A program made the translations under genes and the position numbers. Under the pieces are notes generated by a model, which was not told the origin of the DNA, did not search any database, and was given only the letters and a program-made list of their open reading frames with translations. This document shows, piece by piece, positions 10,097 through 22,561 of a stretch of 64,000 nucleotides of DNA (within the stretch, counting starts at the first letter, position 1; the number at the start of each line of letters is the position of its first letter). The DNA comes from Saururus chinensis (Eukaryota > Streptophyta > Magnoliopsida > Piperales > Saururaceae): NCBI GenBank assembly GCA_035235625.1, contig CP141150.1, positions 29,404,756-29,468,755 of the forward strand. Direction: 5' to 3'.

Positions 10097-13077
10097 ATGG
10101 CCAAGGCCGGAGAGAAGATCAAGGGTAAGAGTGTGCCTGCAAGTCAGGAAGATAAATGGGTTATTGATTTTGAGAGCAAGGTTCAATGTTTGTCTCAGAA
10201 CGTTGAGGAATGGAAAAAGCACTCTATCTACAAGGTGCGTCCAAGCATCAGGGATCTAAACAAGAAGGCTTATGAGCCTCAAGTGGTGTCCTTCGGTCCC
10301 TACCATCACAAAGATGAGAAGTTGAGGCCCATGAATGAGCATAAGGAGAGAGCCCTCTTGCATTTCCTCAAAAGAGCAGATGTTCATGAAAAGCCCCTGA
10401 AAGCTTGTTTGGCTGCCTTGGATAAGCATACCCAGGAGCTTATGGATGCTTATGATCAGCTTGAAGGAGAATGGGAGAAGGACAAATTCAGCTTTTTGAA
10501 AATGATGATCCTTGATGGGTGCTTCATGTTGGAGCTTTTCCTTACGGAAAGTGATGTCCTCAATGACTACGACTCGGCTGATCCTATCTTTAGCTCTCAT
10601 GGGAGGCTTCATATAATGACCTACATTAAGAGGGATATGCTTATGATTGAGAACCAAATCCCTTTCCTTGTTCTAAAGGAACTTGCAGCCTTCATTCACC
10701 ATAAGTGCCAGGTAAGTACTATAACCCCCCCCCCCCACACACACACACACTCAATTTATGAAATACTCCATTTGTTTCATATTAAGTGTCCTGTTTTTTT
10801 TTTAAATAAATTAAATTTAACTCATCCTTAAAAAACCAAATAAGACACTTACAAGCCAAGCACAGCCATTCCACCAAATGTGCCATAAAAGATTAGAGAA
10901 TACACAATTTTCCATAAATCATGTAAAATATGTAATAAGGGGACCACATACCTGGCTCTCTGCGACACTACTATGGACTTGAAGGCCAGTGGCCACTTTG
11001 TAACCAGAAATGCATTGTGTTACTAAGTAGTGATCAGCACCTTGTTACTCCCTAACATATTGTTGTACACCTTGTTACTGAGAAATGAGGTTTTATTTGT
11101 AGCACTACTTCATAACGGGCTGCTAATAACCCTACAGCAGAATGTCTAACAAAATTCTACACCTGAATCTTGTTCGGACGGAGAAAAGTATGCCTCACAT
11201 GATAATTTGAGACCACTTTTCTATTTCTAATCAAAACTAAATGTAAGGTTAATTTTATTGGACAAATTATGGTGCAGTAACATCATTATCCTTTATAACG
11301 AGGTTATATGGGTGTACCACAAAGACAATAGGCTGGGGTACACCACAGACTCGGTTCCCGCAATCCCATGAAACTAGTCATGAACCGAAAGTAGGGAGTT
11401 TTTTCTTATCCCTCTCTCCATATCATGCACATGTGGCCACATATAATCATCAAAGGTATATATACTCAATAGTTTTACACAACTTTGTGCCCTTTCTTCA
11501 GTTTTAAGTCACCCGGCATCCTAAATGCCTTTTAAGAAAGCTGTGTCTGTAGTATATGAATTTAATTCCCCTTGATGAAGCTGCCAGTGAAGTTTCACCT
11601 GACCCAAAATCGACGGTGCACACTGTACTGCACAAAATCTTTATACTGATTGTAATTTTTAGCAATATTTGTGTGCTACAGTTGTGCACCATCAGTTATG
11701 AGCCATCAACAGCTGGTAAAAAAGTTCTCTGGCTTCCTAGTACATGCTTAGAATAGAAGGCTTGTAAGAAGTTCTCTCAAAAAGTTTGGGCCAATAGGAC
11801 TATTAAAATGGGTAGAAACTTTTTAAGAAGAATGTATGTATATGCACCCCACTAATCTCTTTAGTACCTCGTTTTACATAAATTCACAAGGGGGTTTATA
11901 GGGTTATTGGGGTACTGAGGGTATTATTGGGGTGCATATAGACTCATTCTTTAAAGAACCTAAGAATATAAAAATGGGATGGGGAGAGTATATTTGTCAA
12001 TATATAAATATATAACTGCAACCTTTATGTTCTCCATTTATAGGAACCTTAAGCCTCGGCTAAGTGCTGTTGGCTTTTGGGCTCTATGATAAAGATCATC
12101 ATCCTCTTGGACTGTATGTTCAAATACCTAGAATTTGGGTTTCATTTGACTACCGTTGGAGCGGTTCATTCGTGATGTTTTACCTTAATACAATTGGCTT
12201 TTAGTGTTGTGATATGTCATTCTTTCAAGCTAATAAAATTTGTCTTCCTTTCCCTATATTGATGAAGGCTGTATCAGACATGAACAAGCTCGTAACAGGC
12301 TTTTTTCATGCGGACTGCGTAAGTAAGGAGGAAAATCCCCTTCATGTTCTAGACCTATACCGCATCAGCTTACTCCAAGGGTCATGGCCTGAAACATCTA
12401 AATCCGAATGTTCTAGTATGTGATAAAATAGGTTTGTCCGAATCTTTCTATTGAATTCAATTTCAGCTTCTCAAAAAATGATATGAGCATGTTTTCTGGT
12501 ATGTTTTGCAGCTAGATCACTGGATTACATAATCCGGTCTGCAACAGAGCTTACCGAATATTGGGTCAAATTTGAGAGAAGCACAGTGAAGGGCGTCAGG
12601 AATATCAAATTTCAGAATGGCACTCTCTCTGTTCCTCTTCTTATTGTCAACGATAACACTGAGTACACATTCCGAAATTTGATGGCCTTTGAAGGACAGC
12701 ATGTCAGGATCACAGATCATGATATAACCTCCTATGTATTCTTCATGGACAACATTATCAACACTGCTTCAGATGTCAGCCTTCTGCAGTCCAGAAAAAT
12801 CCTCCAAAATGAGTTGGGAAGTGACGAAGCACTTGCTACACTGTTCAATCTGCTGTCGCAGGATGTGGTCATAAAAGCGGGCAGTTATCTCGACAAAATG
12901 AGCAAAGATGTTGAGGATTACTGCAATACATTCTGCAGAAAGCAGAGAGCGGAGCTTTGGCACAAGTACTTCAAAAGCCCCTGGGCATTCATATCCCTCA
13001 TGGCTGCATTTGTCCTTTTAGTTATCACCGTAATACAAACTGTCTTCACCGTTTACTCAGCATTCGAAAAAAAGTAA
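10097..13077 (+). CDS. DUF247 family membrane protein, copy A (three exons, intact)
   Basis: Exons are 10097-10711, 12268-12415 and 12512-13077, joined by GTAAGT/AG and GTATGT/AG borders in matching phases. The product is 442 residues, normal for the family. Hallmarks in order: IYKVRPSIRDLNKKAYEP then VVSFGPYHH (about 44-71), MMILDGCFMLELF (136-148), RDMLMIENQIPF (179-190), ATELTEYWVKF early in exon 3, NLMAFEGQ, YVFFMDN, and a C-terminal YFKSPWAFISLMAA hydrophobic segment that ends in FEKK. The last part is one membrane helix close to the C terminus, usual for DUF247. The start is the ATG at 10097 because upstream codons to 10088 lack an ATG and copy B shares this start. The biochemical role of the family is unknown; members act in grass self-incompatibility and in Asparagus sex determination. 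Function here is inferred only by family. Confidence 0.9.
10725..10752. repeat. Poly-C / CA microsatellite in intron 1 of gene A
   Basis: A run of about ten C followed by about seven CA units lies just inside the intron, 14 bp after the donor. Copy B has only a short C run here (near 44084), so the tract expanded in A or shrank in B. Confidence 0.8.
11830..11949. mobile_element. MITE-like insertion in intron 1 of gene A
   Basis: The 120-bp segment has inverted ends: GAATGTATGTATATGCACCC on the left and, read in reverse, GAATGAGTCTATATGCACCC on the right. The sister intron in gene B lacks it and runs straight from 'AAAAACTTTTAAAG' to 'AATGTAAGA'. Flanks TTTTTAAGAA and CTTTAAAGAA look like an imperfect target duplication. 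Superfamily not certain; a Mutator-type MITE fits a 9-10 bp duplication. Confidence 0.65.
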
Positions 13078-13379
13078 ACATGTTTAACAGCCCCAAGGAG
13101 CTCATTTGAAAATTAAAGTAAGCAATATTCGTGATTGTTTGTCATACATCGTATACCAAATAGAAAACCCGATTTGGTTTCAAAATTGGAAATGACGAAG
13201 AGCTTATGCTAGTTTGATGAATTGTGAGCATATGGCACCCAGAAGCAGTCACACAAGCAACAGATTGTCGTTCTAAAGCCACGGCAAACACACATCCATC
13301 ACAAGAATCTACAATCTTTTAGCTTCAATCCATTCACTTCGTTTTAAAACTTTTTTATTGCACATATGAGTCATATATA

Positions 13380-13482
13380 CTCCCTCCGCCCCACATTAAA
13401 ACTCTATTTACTTATTCAATTTGAATTAATTTTAATTTATTTTTAAATAATAGATGAAACTATTAATGTAGGATAAAGGGAG
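13380..13482. mobile_element. Stowaway-like MITE
   Basis: Begins CTCCCTCCG and ends GGGAGTA in inverted relation, flanked by TA on both sides (13378-13379, 13483-13484), about 103 bp. These ends and the TA target are typical of Stowaway (Tc1/mariner) MITEs. Copy B at about 47350-47430 has a decayed version, so the insertion predates the duplication. Confidence 0.7.
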
Positions 13483-14037
13483 TATTTTTTATATATTCAA
13501 AACTATAATTTAGAAAGAAAAATGATAATACTACACCAAACCCATTTACATTAAAGTTGCAGGTTTCTGTTGGCCAGTAAGAAGTGGTTATATGATGCAT
13601 TGCCCAACAAAAGCTTGCCACCTTACGAATATATAGGTTCGCTATACACATTTGGTGAGTAATACACTGATTTCCCAAGACGAGACAACAACAATCTACA
13701 AAGAATTGCAATCTTTCTTAGGTCATTTGTTGTTGGTGACATTAATATCATTGTTAATTTTCTAAAGGGGATTGTAGTAATTTGGTTCTACACTACGTAG
13801 AATTGCTTCTGAAGTCAATTATCTGAACTTTTCCCTTCCATCAGCAAGTCGTCGCCCCATGGATTTGCACATAGCCCGCTGAGGTCAAGTGAGAGAAAAT
13901 CCCAAATCTCAAGATAACCCACTTATTACATCAAGTGAGAGAAAAGCCCGAAACCCCTCTAGTGCTTATTTTTGTGACCCCTTTATTGTGAACCTTTCGT
14001 GCCTATTTTGCGAACCCCTTTGTTGTGAACCTTTGGA

Positions 14038-14645
14038 CTAGGGCTACAACCAGGGCAAGTCTAGTTAGGCCGGAGCCCTAGCCCATTAGTTTATTTTTAG
14101 GCCCTGACTTAACCATAACCCTATGTGGACCTTAAAAAGTCCAGCCCTAGCCCTATCTTAAGTGGGCTCAGGCAGGCCGTGGGTTTTTTTTATTATACTT
14201 TTAATTAAATAAATAATTTTTTTGATAAAAAATCTATAAATTTTGATAAAAAAATCTATAATTTTTAATAAAAAAATTTATAATTTTTAATAAAAAAATC
14301 TCTAATTTTTGGGTTGGGTCCCACAAGTTGACCCCATGAGACCAAAGATCATATGCCTTTAGGTGGGTCCTTCATGTCAACTATGATGACTTAAGTTTAG
14401 AATCTACTAAACTTCTATATAAAATATTTCATCTTTGCTTTTTTTTTTCCTTTCCACTTTTGTGGCACTATTGAAAAAAGGTTAAAATAATATTTTTTAT
14501 ACTTAGGGTCAGGTTGAACGAGCCAAAGGGGTTTTTTGTCCCTTGAACCTAACCCAATCTTATTTAAGGTGGGCCTAAATTTTTTTGGCCCTAATTAACA
14601 TTTTTATGAGCCTTGTTGGCCGGCCCTTAAAAGTAATACCCCTAC
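14038..14645. mobile_element. Non-autonomous hAT-like element, unit A
   Basis: About 608 bp with related ends: CTAGGGCTACAACCAGGGC on the left and, in reverse, GTAGGGGTATTACTTTTAAG on the right. Sub-terminal blocks rich in GGCCC / GGGCC are also inverted. Flanking CTTTGGA and TTTGGA form a 6-7 bp duplication, close to the 8 bp expected of hAT elements. The sister element at 47990-48530 shares both borders, so it was present before the duplication. No transposase frame is present. Confidence 0.55.
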
Positions 14646-16448
14646 TTTGGATGTCAAATGTCTATCGTTCAATAAAAAGTTAAAAACAAAGAAGGAAGCA
14701 GTAGACACAGAAGTGAGAGAGCAAATACCTGCAACATTGGCCAAACAATACTAGGTAACTTCATTGATAAAGTCTATAATCTGCTCATATTGTGCCAGTG
14801 TAAATGAAGGGATATTGTGTTATGTCTTTGATTTTTGTGTTTTTGCTATTTTGTTTATCATTTTCGGCCAAAAAATGTGACGCTTCAGCATATTTGTATT
14901 TATTTATTTGACCTTAGTATTATACCCATAGAATCGAGTGTGGGGTTTAGTCATAGGCCTCAGGCTTCGACACGTGCATACAATATGAATTTTAGATATA
15001 CGTCGCGTAAACAGGAGGTTAGCGCGTGATGTAGACATAAAAGAAAAAAAGAACAAAAAGGTGGATCACGACTCGTGTCCTAGTTCACTTTCTCTAGAAT
15101 GTCCAAAACATTGGAGAGGAAACCCGAGAGAGTTTCCAGTCGCTCCACCATGCCTCCTCCATCGTTAGATTCAGTTGGTTCTTACCGGGGTCCACTTCGC
15201 CTTAGTGCCATGAGTCTGTTTGTATTGGCTAGGACCGCAGCCATATTCTCTTTGCTCCTCTACGAGGTACTGGTCTTTTCTTCGGTTTTTCTCACCGTCT
15301 AAATTCATTTTTGGGCTGCCAGAGGACTATTTTACCTCTGTTTGCTGCTGCCTACTGCCTTCCAGTGGACTTATCTTCATTCGACCGTCAGGATTCCATA
15401 GGCACTAGCTAGGCCTGCTGCCATGCTCTCCTTACTCCACTGCAAGTTGCCGATACTTTTCATCATTTTTTTCTTCTCATTGTGCCAAAATGATTTTGGT
15501 CATTGGAAGACTGTTTTGTCGCCTTTGTCGGCCATTTCCGATTGTCCATAACCCCTCCATCCCATGTCTGGCCAGATTGACCTCCTATGCACCATCTGCT
15601 CCTCTCCTTTGCCTGTTTCCACCTCCGCCTCACTGTTCATATATTTTTTCAGCAGATTAGACGTTTTGGGTGCGTCTCTAGTCATTGCCACCAGCGAGCT
15701 GCAGGCCATTTAGCCATTGTGGGACCAGCCCCAGCTCAGTGACAGCAAGGGCCAACCCGACTTGGCCCAATTACGCCTCTACCAGGAATGGGCTGCTAAC
15801 CCCTTGCCTTATACCATGCTAAATGCACAGCTGCCTGCACTGTTGATTTTGGTTGTGTGTAGTAATTGGCAGTGTTTTCATCTCCACTAGCCACCATCAG
15901 GGCCTTAGCCCTGTTGCCCTTTTTGGGCCTTGGGCCACCACTGTCCAGCCCTCTCCCCTTCCTTTGACATGGTGTGCATGTAGCTATGCATGCAGTTTAG
16001 AGTTTGGGCACCGCATTCGCACCGCCTGACCATCGGATGGCTCCATCACCATTTGAGTTGACATCCAAAGCCCTCATCCACCTATCCTTCATCCTTAAGC
16101 ATCACCTCATGCCCTCCGCCCTTATGTGGGCCCTTATTGATGTGAAATTGCCGTTGTTGGGTGCTGTACGTGGTCGATTTCGACTTCTTGCAGCCAGCTG
16201 AGTACTTCTCAACCGTCGGCCGACCTTCATTGAGTACACCTAGAATTTTGATTGTACCTGCCACTCGTTGGCACGACCTTTCTCCCGGCTACCTTTAGTG
16301 CACCACTGTGGATCGTGGATTTTTCCCATTGATTTGTGTCACCCTGTTTGGCTGTGAGTACATTCGGCCTTTCCTAAACCCTCGGGATAGCAGCTCTCTC
16401 AACTTAGCAATGCTTTTGGCCGCCAATTTCGCCGTCGACACCGCCACC
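14646..16448. other. Non-coding flank, shared with unit B up to about 15720
   Basis: 14646-15720 aligns with 48531-49590. From about 15720 to the CACTA insertion at 16449 there is no counterpart in B. The region is more GC-rich than average and has short frames with no recognisable domain and many disagreements between copies, so I do not call a gene. Confidence 0.5.
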
Positions 16449-17319
16449 CACTACAACAAAATGTAGTATTAGTGATGCATTTATTAACAACGTAACTATA
16501 AGCGTTGCTAAAAACCTATACTTGCGACGCATAAAAATGCGCCGCAAAAAAATGAACTATTAGCGACGCATATTATTATGCGTTGCTAATAGTTATGTAT
16601 TAGCTACGCTTAACATAAAGCGTCGCTAATACTAATGATATTAACGACGCTTTATAAAAACGTCGCTAAAATATATATATTTTTAATAAAAAAAGAAAAA
16701 AAATCATAAATAATAGCGACGCTTAGTACAAGCGTCGCTACTAGTCCAACTATTAGCGACGCTTGTAACTAGCGTTGCTAATAATAAGACTATTAGCGAC
16801 GTTTGCATAAGTGTCGCTAATAGTCCTGATATTACTTATTAATTTAAAACAAAAAAATAAAATTACTAGCGACGTATAGAACTATACATCGCTAATACCT
16901 GTACTATTAGCGACGTATATGCTATACGTCCCTAATAGTATTTAATTTATTTTTTTATTTTTAAAACAAAATAATTTATAAAAAAATCTTAAAAATTTTA
17001 TAATTATTTAATGTCCCTCTCCCCTATCTCTCCTCTTTATCCTCTTTAAATAAGCATTGTAAATAGTATTTGTAATATCAACGGTTAATTATAAGCATCG
17101 CGAATAGATTTATTAATTAATTTTATTTAATAAATAATTTTAAAAAAATTTCATAAATATAATATATATTTTATTCAATATTCACTATTTGTATATATAA
17201 TAAATAAATATTAAATTTTTAATAAAAAGTAGTGTTAATAATAGATTAAACTTTCACTATTTAGATATAATATATTTTATTTCTTAAAATTTTTAATTAT
17301 TTGTAAAATATAATTTATA

Positions 17320-17478
17320 ATAAAAGAGAGAAAGAAGAGAGGGATCGAACAGAGAGAGAGAGAAAGGGAAGAGTGAGATGGAGGACAGAGGGTGAGGAGA
17401 GAGAGAGAGAGAAGGATGGAGGAGAGAAAGGATAGAGGGAGGAGAGAGGAAGAGTAGAGAGAGGGGAGAGAGGAGAGC

Positions 17479-17510
<32 letters not shown>

Positions 17511-17683
17511 GGAAAGAGAGGAGAGGGGAGAGAGAGAGAGGAGAGGGAGAGGAAAGGGAGAGGGGATAGAAGAGAGAGGAAAGGGAGAGGAGAGAGAGAG
17601 GGGATAGAAGAGAGAGGAGAGGGAGAGAGAGATAGGGGATAGAAGAGAGAGGAGAGGGAGAGAGAGAGAGGGGATAGAAGAGA

Positions 17684-17733
<50 letters not shown>

Positions 17734-18720
17734 GGAAAGAGAGGAGAGGGGAGAGATAGAGGAGAGGGAGAGGAGAGAGAGGGGAGAGGTATATTATATA
17801 ATTTAAATTTTTTAAAGTTTTTTTATAAATTATTTTATTTTAAAAAGAAAAAAATAAACTCAATACTATTAGCAAAGTATTGAAAGAGAGAGAGGAAAAG
17901 AGAGGAGATCGAGGGGAGAGAGAGAGAGAGAGGAGAGGGGAGAGAGAGAAAGAGAGGAGAGGGAGAGAGAGAGAGGAGGGGGAGGGAGGAGAGAGAGGAT
18001 AGGGGAGGGAAGGGAGAGAGGGTGAGAGGAATTTTATTTTAATTTTATTTTAATTTTTTATTATTTTTTAAAATAAAAAAATAATTAAAATAAAATACTA
18101 ATAGCGACGTATAGGAATATACGTCGCTATTAGTGCGTGTATTAGCTACATATAACTGTATCCTTCGCTAATACCTATACTAATAGCGACATATATTCCT
18201 ATACGTCGCTATTAGTATTTACTTTTTTTTATTCTTTTATTTTCAAAATTAATTTTTAAAAATAAAAAAAATTATAAAAAATAAAAATTAGAGGAGAGAG
18301 GAGAGCGGGGAGAGAGAGAGAGAGGAGAGGGAGGAGAGAGAGGGGAGAGGGAGGAGACGTAGGTATTAGCAACGTATAAGCATATACGTCGCTAATACGC
18401 AAGGTATTCGTGATGTATATGTTTATACGTCGCTAATACATATATATTTTTCATTTATTTTTAAATAAAAAATATAAAATAGAGAGAGGAGATGGAGAGA
18501 GTGAGGAGAGAAGAGGGAGGAGATACGGAGAGACAGTGGGAGAGAGAGGGGGAGAGAGAGAGAGGAGAGGGAGGAGAGAGATAGGAGAAGGAGAGAGAGA
18601 GGGGGAGGGAGGAGAGAGAGATAGGAGAAGGAGAGAGAGAGGGGGAGAGAGAAAGAGGGGGGGAGAGAGAGGAGATACAGAGAGACAGTCGGAGAGAGGG
18701 GGGGGGGAGATGAAGGGTAA
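17320..18720. repeat. GA-rich microsatellite blocks inside CACTA element 2
   Basis: Long imperfect (GA)n / (GGAGA)n tracts occur at about 17320-17790, 17880-18030, 18290-18355 and 18480-18715, separated by AT-rich spacers and by inverted pairs such as AGCGACGTATA / TATACGTCGCT. They extend again at 20267-20490 after the nested LTR. Short frames through these tracts are purely repeat-derived. Confidence 0.85.
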
Positions 18721-18880
18721 TTTTTTTAAAAAAAATTCAATTTTTTTTAAAATTTTTATTTAAAAATAAATGAATATATATATATATTAGCGACGTATAT
18801 GGCTATACGTCTCTAATATATATATTTTTTCATTTATTTTTAAATAAAAAATATAAAATAGAGAGAGGAGATGGAGAGAG

Positions 18881-20266
18881 TGATGCACTAAAATAATGTT
18901 CAATTAAATGTTTTCAAATTTTGAATTGCAATCCTATTTTGTGTTAATTTATTGCTGATTTAGGCTATTTATGTTTTGAATAAGTTAGTTGGACTTTAAT
19001 TGAGTTTATATGTCTAAGCAGGCTTTAACAGGATCTAAGTAGAAGAGGAAGTAAAACCCATTTACCCAAAGCTATTTGAAAGTCAAGAATGGGCTCCTAA
19101 TGGTCTAAACATGCATGGAATGGGCGAACACAACCTTGTGGACCCATTTGATTTGAGATTTGTATGAAGAGGACTAAATTAGGAAAGAAGCTGATTCGGA
19201 CAGATTGATAGAGCCTTAGTATTTCGATCATATCTTTTTATATATAATTTGGGTGGATACAATTCTGGTGGCATTGGAAAGAAGACTTCCATAGCTACAA
19301 ATGATATTTCAGGAAGAAATTCCAAATTCTGAAGATTCATGGGTCGAATTCGGTATGCAAAGAGACAGCTAGTAAACTAATCCGAGGCCAGCACATGAAG
19401 AATATTTTCATTGATTATGATTGATACACATAAGGAAAGATAAGGAGGCTGTTTGGTTAACTAAAGGAAGATTCAAAGATACTTATTTGATAAATAAATC
19501 ATTGATTTATTTAATATCTAATCATTGCCAAAGAAGTAACCAATCAGGCAATCAATCAAGATGCAATCTAGAGATATGATTTCACTTTCCTCTTTGAAGC
19601 AACCCCTTCTATTCCTATAAATAGAGGGGTGGACGTGATAAATGACTCATCCCCTCCTCTTTGGAGCTCTCCTCTCCTATTTTCTTATCTCATATTGTAT
19701 TTTTGTTTTAGTTTTATTGTAATGACTTTCTAAGCTCTCAAGTTAAGGCTAGGGATGAAGCTTGTACTTTATGTTTAATGGATATTTTGATTCAAGTAAG
19801 TTCTTTATCATTTTAAATTGATGTTTTATATTTAAGGAGTTTATAATCTATATAATTATTTGATTTAGCGTTGATGAAAGGCATGCTGAATGCTTATAAT
19901 TCCATGTGATTATACACTTAATACTTTCACGTAGCAAACAATCAATTACTATTATTCTATTTTAAAGTTCTTTAAAAGATAAAATTTTCAATTGAGACAA
20001 ATTTTCATTTGATCTTAATTGAGTTATCATTTGAATGAAGTGTACATTAGAGATTTATTGCAAGTGGATTTTCGATGTCTTAACACTTTATCTTTGATTG
20101 TCTCTTTTTATCTATTTCACTTTCCTTCTCTATTCTATTCTCTTTATAATAGTTTTATGTGTCACACAAGGCTTTCCCTGTGGATCGACCTTATTTACTA
20201 TAGTTGACAAGTAAAAAAGAAATCTAAACTAGACTAATTCATAGTCTTGGTTTGGACGTAACAACA
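18881..20266. mobile_element. Solo LTR nested in CACTA element 2
   Basis: Starts TGATGCACTAAAATAATG and ends GAC/GTAACAACA, flanked by a perfect 5-bp duplication GAGAG (18876-18880, 20267-20271). The 1386-bp sequence is closely similar to 51116-52534, which has its own 5-bp duplication, so the borders are confirmed twice. Near the right end is CCCTGTGGATCGACCT, a phrase common near the ends of plant gypsy LTRs. No internal retroelement genes are attached. Confidence 0.85.
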
Positions 20267-20689
20267 GAGAGTGAGGAGAGAAGAGAGAGAGGAGAGGGAG
20301 GAGAGAGAGAGAGAGAGAGAGGAGAGAGGAGAGAGGGAGAGATAGTGGGAGAAAGAGGGGGGAGACAGTGGGAGAGAGAGAGAGGGAGGAGAGAGAGAGA
20401 GGATAGAGAGAGAGAGGAGATAGGGAGCGAGAGGAGAGGGAAGAGAGAGAGGGGAGGGGAGAGAGTGAGAGAGAGAGAGAGGGGAGGGAATATGAATTTT
20501 TTTTTGTAAAAATCGGAGTATGAGTGACGTATATGCCTATACATCGCTAATACTATGTTATAGTAGTGACGTATAAGAGTGTATGTCGCTACAAACCATA
20601 ATATTAGCGATGTATAAGTGTATACGTCGCTAATATAGTTTGCATTAGCAACATATAGTTTATACGTCACTGCTTAGTTTGTTTTAGCG

Positions 20690-21490
20690 ACGCTCATGGA
20701 GTTTTTTTTTAAAAAAAAATTACGGGCAAAATTCTGCCCGCGCGGGGAAATTTTGCCCGCTCCTATAAATCTACACAGCCCCCTCCCCTATTTTCCAGCC
20801 GTCGCCATTGCTCGCCACTTTGCCGCCGCCTACCGCCTGGCCGCCCCACCTCCTCCTCGGCCACACGCCCCTGCCGCCTTGCCTCCTCCTGCCACCTTGC
20901 CACCGCCGCCTGCAGCCTTGCCGCCCCACCTCCTCTCCGTCCCGTTGCCCCGCCTCCTCCTCGGCCCACTCGCCCCCGCCGCTCCATCCTCTGGTCCGAC
21001 CCCCCCCCCCCCCAACCCCCTCCGTTCCCCTTTCTGCTCCCTATCGTCCGTCACCGCCCGCCGCCGCCTGCCGTCTAGTCTCCCCGCCCCTTCCAGTCCG
21101 CCTTCCACCGCAGCCCTCCCACCCCTCCGGTCCCCTCCCCCTTCTCTGCCCTTCCCCGTTTTCTCTCTCCCTCTGCTCCGGCCGCCACATCTCCCCGCTG
21201 CCCGCCACCGTCTAGTCCCCTCCCTCTCTCGCCCCCTTCCCCTCCCCCCGTTGGCCCCCGCAATCCCTCCCTCCCCACACCACTCCAGCCCCCTCGCCTC
21301 CCGGCCTGCTCCCTCCCACCAGTCCCCCACCACGTCCCTCCCCCTTCTCCAATCCCCACCCCATATTGTTCCAAACCAAACCGGGTATTGGCCCGGTTTG
21401 GTGGGCTCCAATCCCCACACCTCCCTCCTATGCCCATTGTTCCAAACCAAACCGGGTATTGGCCCAGTTTGGTGGGTTTTTTTATTATTG
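20690..21490. other. C-rich core of CACTA element 2
   Basis: A strongly C-rich block starts after the paired motifs GGGCAAAATTCTGCCCG and GGGGAAATTTTGCCCGC (20725-20760). It gives long proline-rich frames in several phases of both strands, a sign of composition rather than coding. It ends with two direct copies (about 21367 and 21439) of a palindromic motif with arms CCAAACCGGG and CCCGGTTTGG. A related C-rich block occurs in relic 1 at 8240-9005. Confidence 0.7.
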
Positions 21491-22237
21491 AATTATTTTT
21501 AGCGACGCTCATATTAAATTATTTTTTTTATTTATATACTATTAGCGACGCTTTTACTAAGCGTCGCTAATAGTATTAAATTATTTTTTTATTTATTAAT
21601 AATTATTTTTAAATAATTTTAAAATAATTTTAAAATATTATATATATTTGCGACGCTTACATAAGCATCGTTAATAATTATTTATTTAATTTATTTTTAA
21701 AAAAAATTATATTTTTAAAAAATATAATTTAAAAAAAATTAAATTATTTTTTATTAGTGACGTTTAATAAACGTCGTTAATACTATATTATTAGTGATGT
21801 TGAATCAAAAGCGTCGCTAATACCACACTAATAGTGACGCTTAATAAACGTCGCTAATACTATACTTTAGCGACGCTTGATTTATGCGTCGTTAATATGC
21901 AATAGCGACGACACCTTTATCGACGTATGTAGCGACGTTTAGTAAATGTCGCTAATAAGTATTAGCGACGCTTTTAAGCATCACTAATAGTGAATTTTGT
22001 TGTAGTGACCATTGTGTGCTTACCATCAAATGTCATGGATTAAAAGGTAGGGGAGCTTTGAACTCATAATTTCATGATATCATGCTTTAAATGTGTAGCA
22101 GCATGCTAAGATTGTATGATTCAATGCTTTGGATGTTAAATCATGATCCGTTTGCATAATGTAAGAGGATAAATTATACTATATTGAAATGCATATGACA
22201 TGCATGTGAGTTGTAAGTATGTTTGAAGTATGTGTAT

Positions 22238-22561
22238 GCTAGTGATGGCTAGCGAGTATGTTGGTCACCTACGTATGTGAATTGTATATGTGCTAGTGAT
22301 GGCTAGCGAGTATATTGGTAAGCTACGTATATGAACCATGTGTATGCTAGTGATGGCTATCGAGTATATTGGTAAGCTACGTATATGAACCATGTGTATG
22401 CTAGTGATGGCTAGTGAGTATGTTGGTAAGCTACGCATATAGAAAATGTATGTGCTAGTGATGGCTAGCGAGTATGTTGGTAACCTACGTATGTGGATTG
22501 TGTATGTGCTAGTGATGGCTAGCGAGTATGTTGGTAAGCTATGTACGGAATTGTGTATATG
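22238..22561. repeat. Tandem array, 54-bp unit, six copies
   Basis: The string GCTAGTGATGGCT starts at 22238, 22292, 22346, 22400, 22454 and 22508, an exact 54-bp period. Each unit continues with a GAGTATxTTGGTAAGCTACGTAT-type tail with a few changes. Because 54 is a multiple of three, it creates a long minus-strand frame with an 18-residue repeat; I regard that as a by-product. Confidence 0.9.

Larger units (their letters stand above)
16449..22007. mobile_element. Non-autonomous CACTA element 2 (complete)
   Basis: Starts CACTACAACAAAA at 16449 and ends TTTTGTTGTAGTG at 22007, with the 3-bp target duplication ACC on each side (16446-16448, 22008-22010). Both subterminal zones are packed with inverted pairs of TTAGCGACGC and GCGTCGCTAATA, as expected for transposase-binding subterminal repeats in CACTA elements. 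The interior holds AT-rich blocks, long GA microsatellites, a nested LTR (18881-20266) and a C-rich core (20700-21480). No TnpA or TnpD frame is present, so it would need help in trans. It lies in a part of unit A missing from unit B. Confidence 0.85.

Noticed and set aside
18536..18763. Arg/Glu/Gly-rich frames in GA tracts
   Set aside because: Pure microsatellite translation.
20696..21502. Long proline-rich frames (up to 268 codons) on both strands
   Set aside because: They lie in the C-rich core of a CACTA element; all phases stay open because of base composition, with no domain and no conserved counterpart in relic 1.
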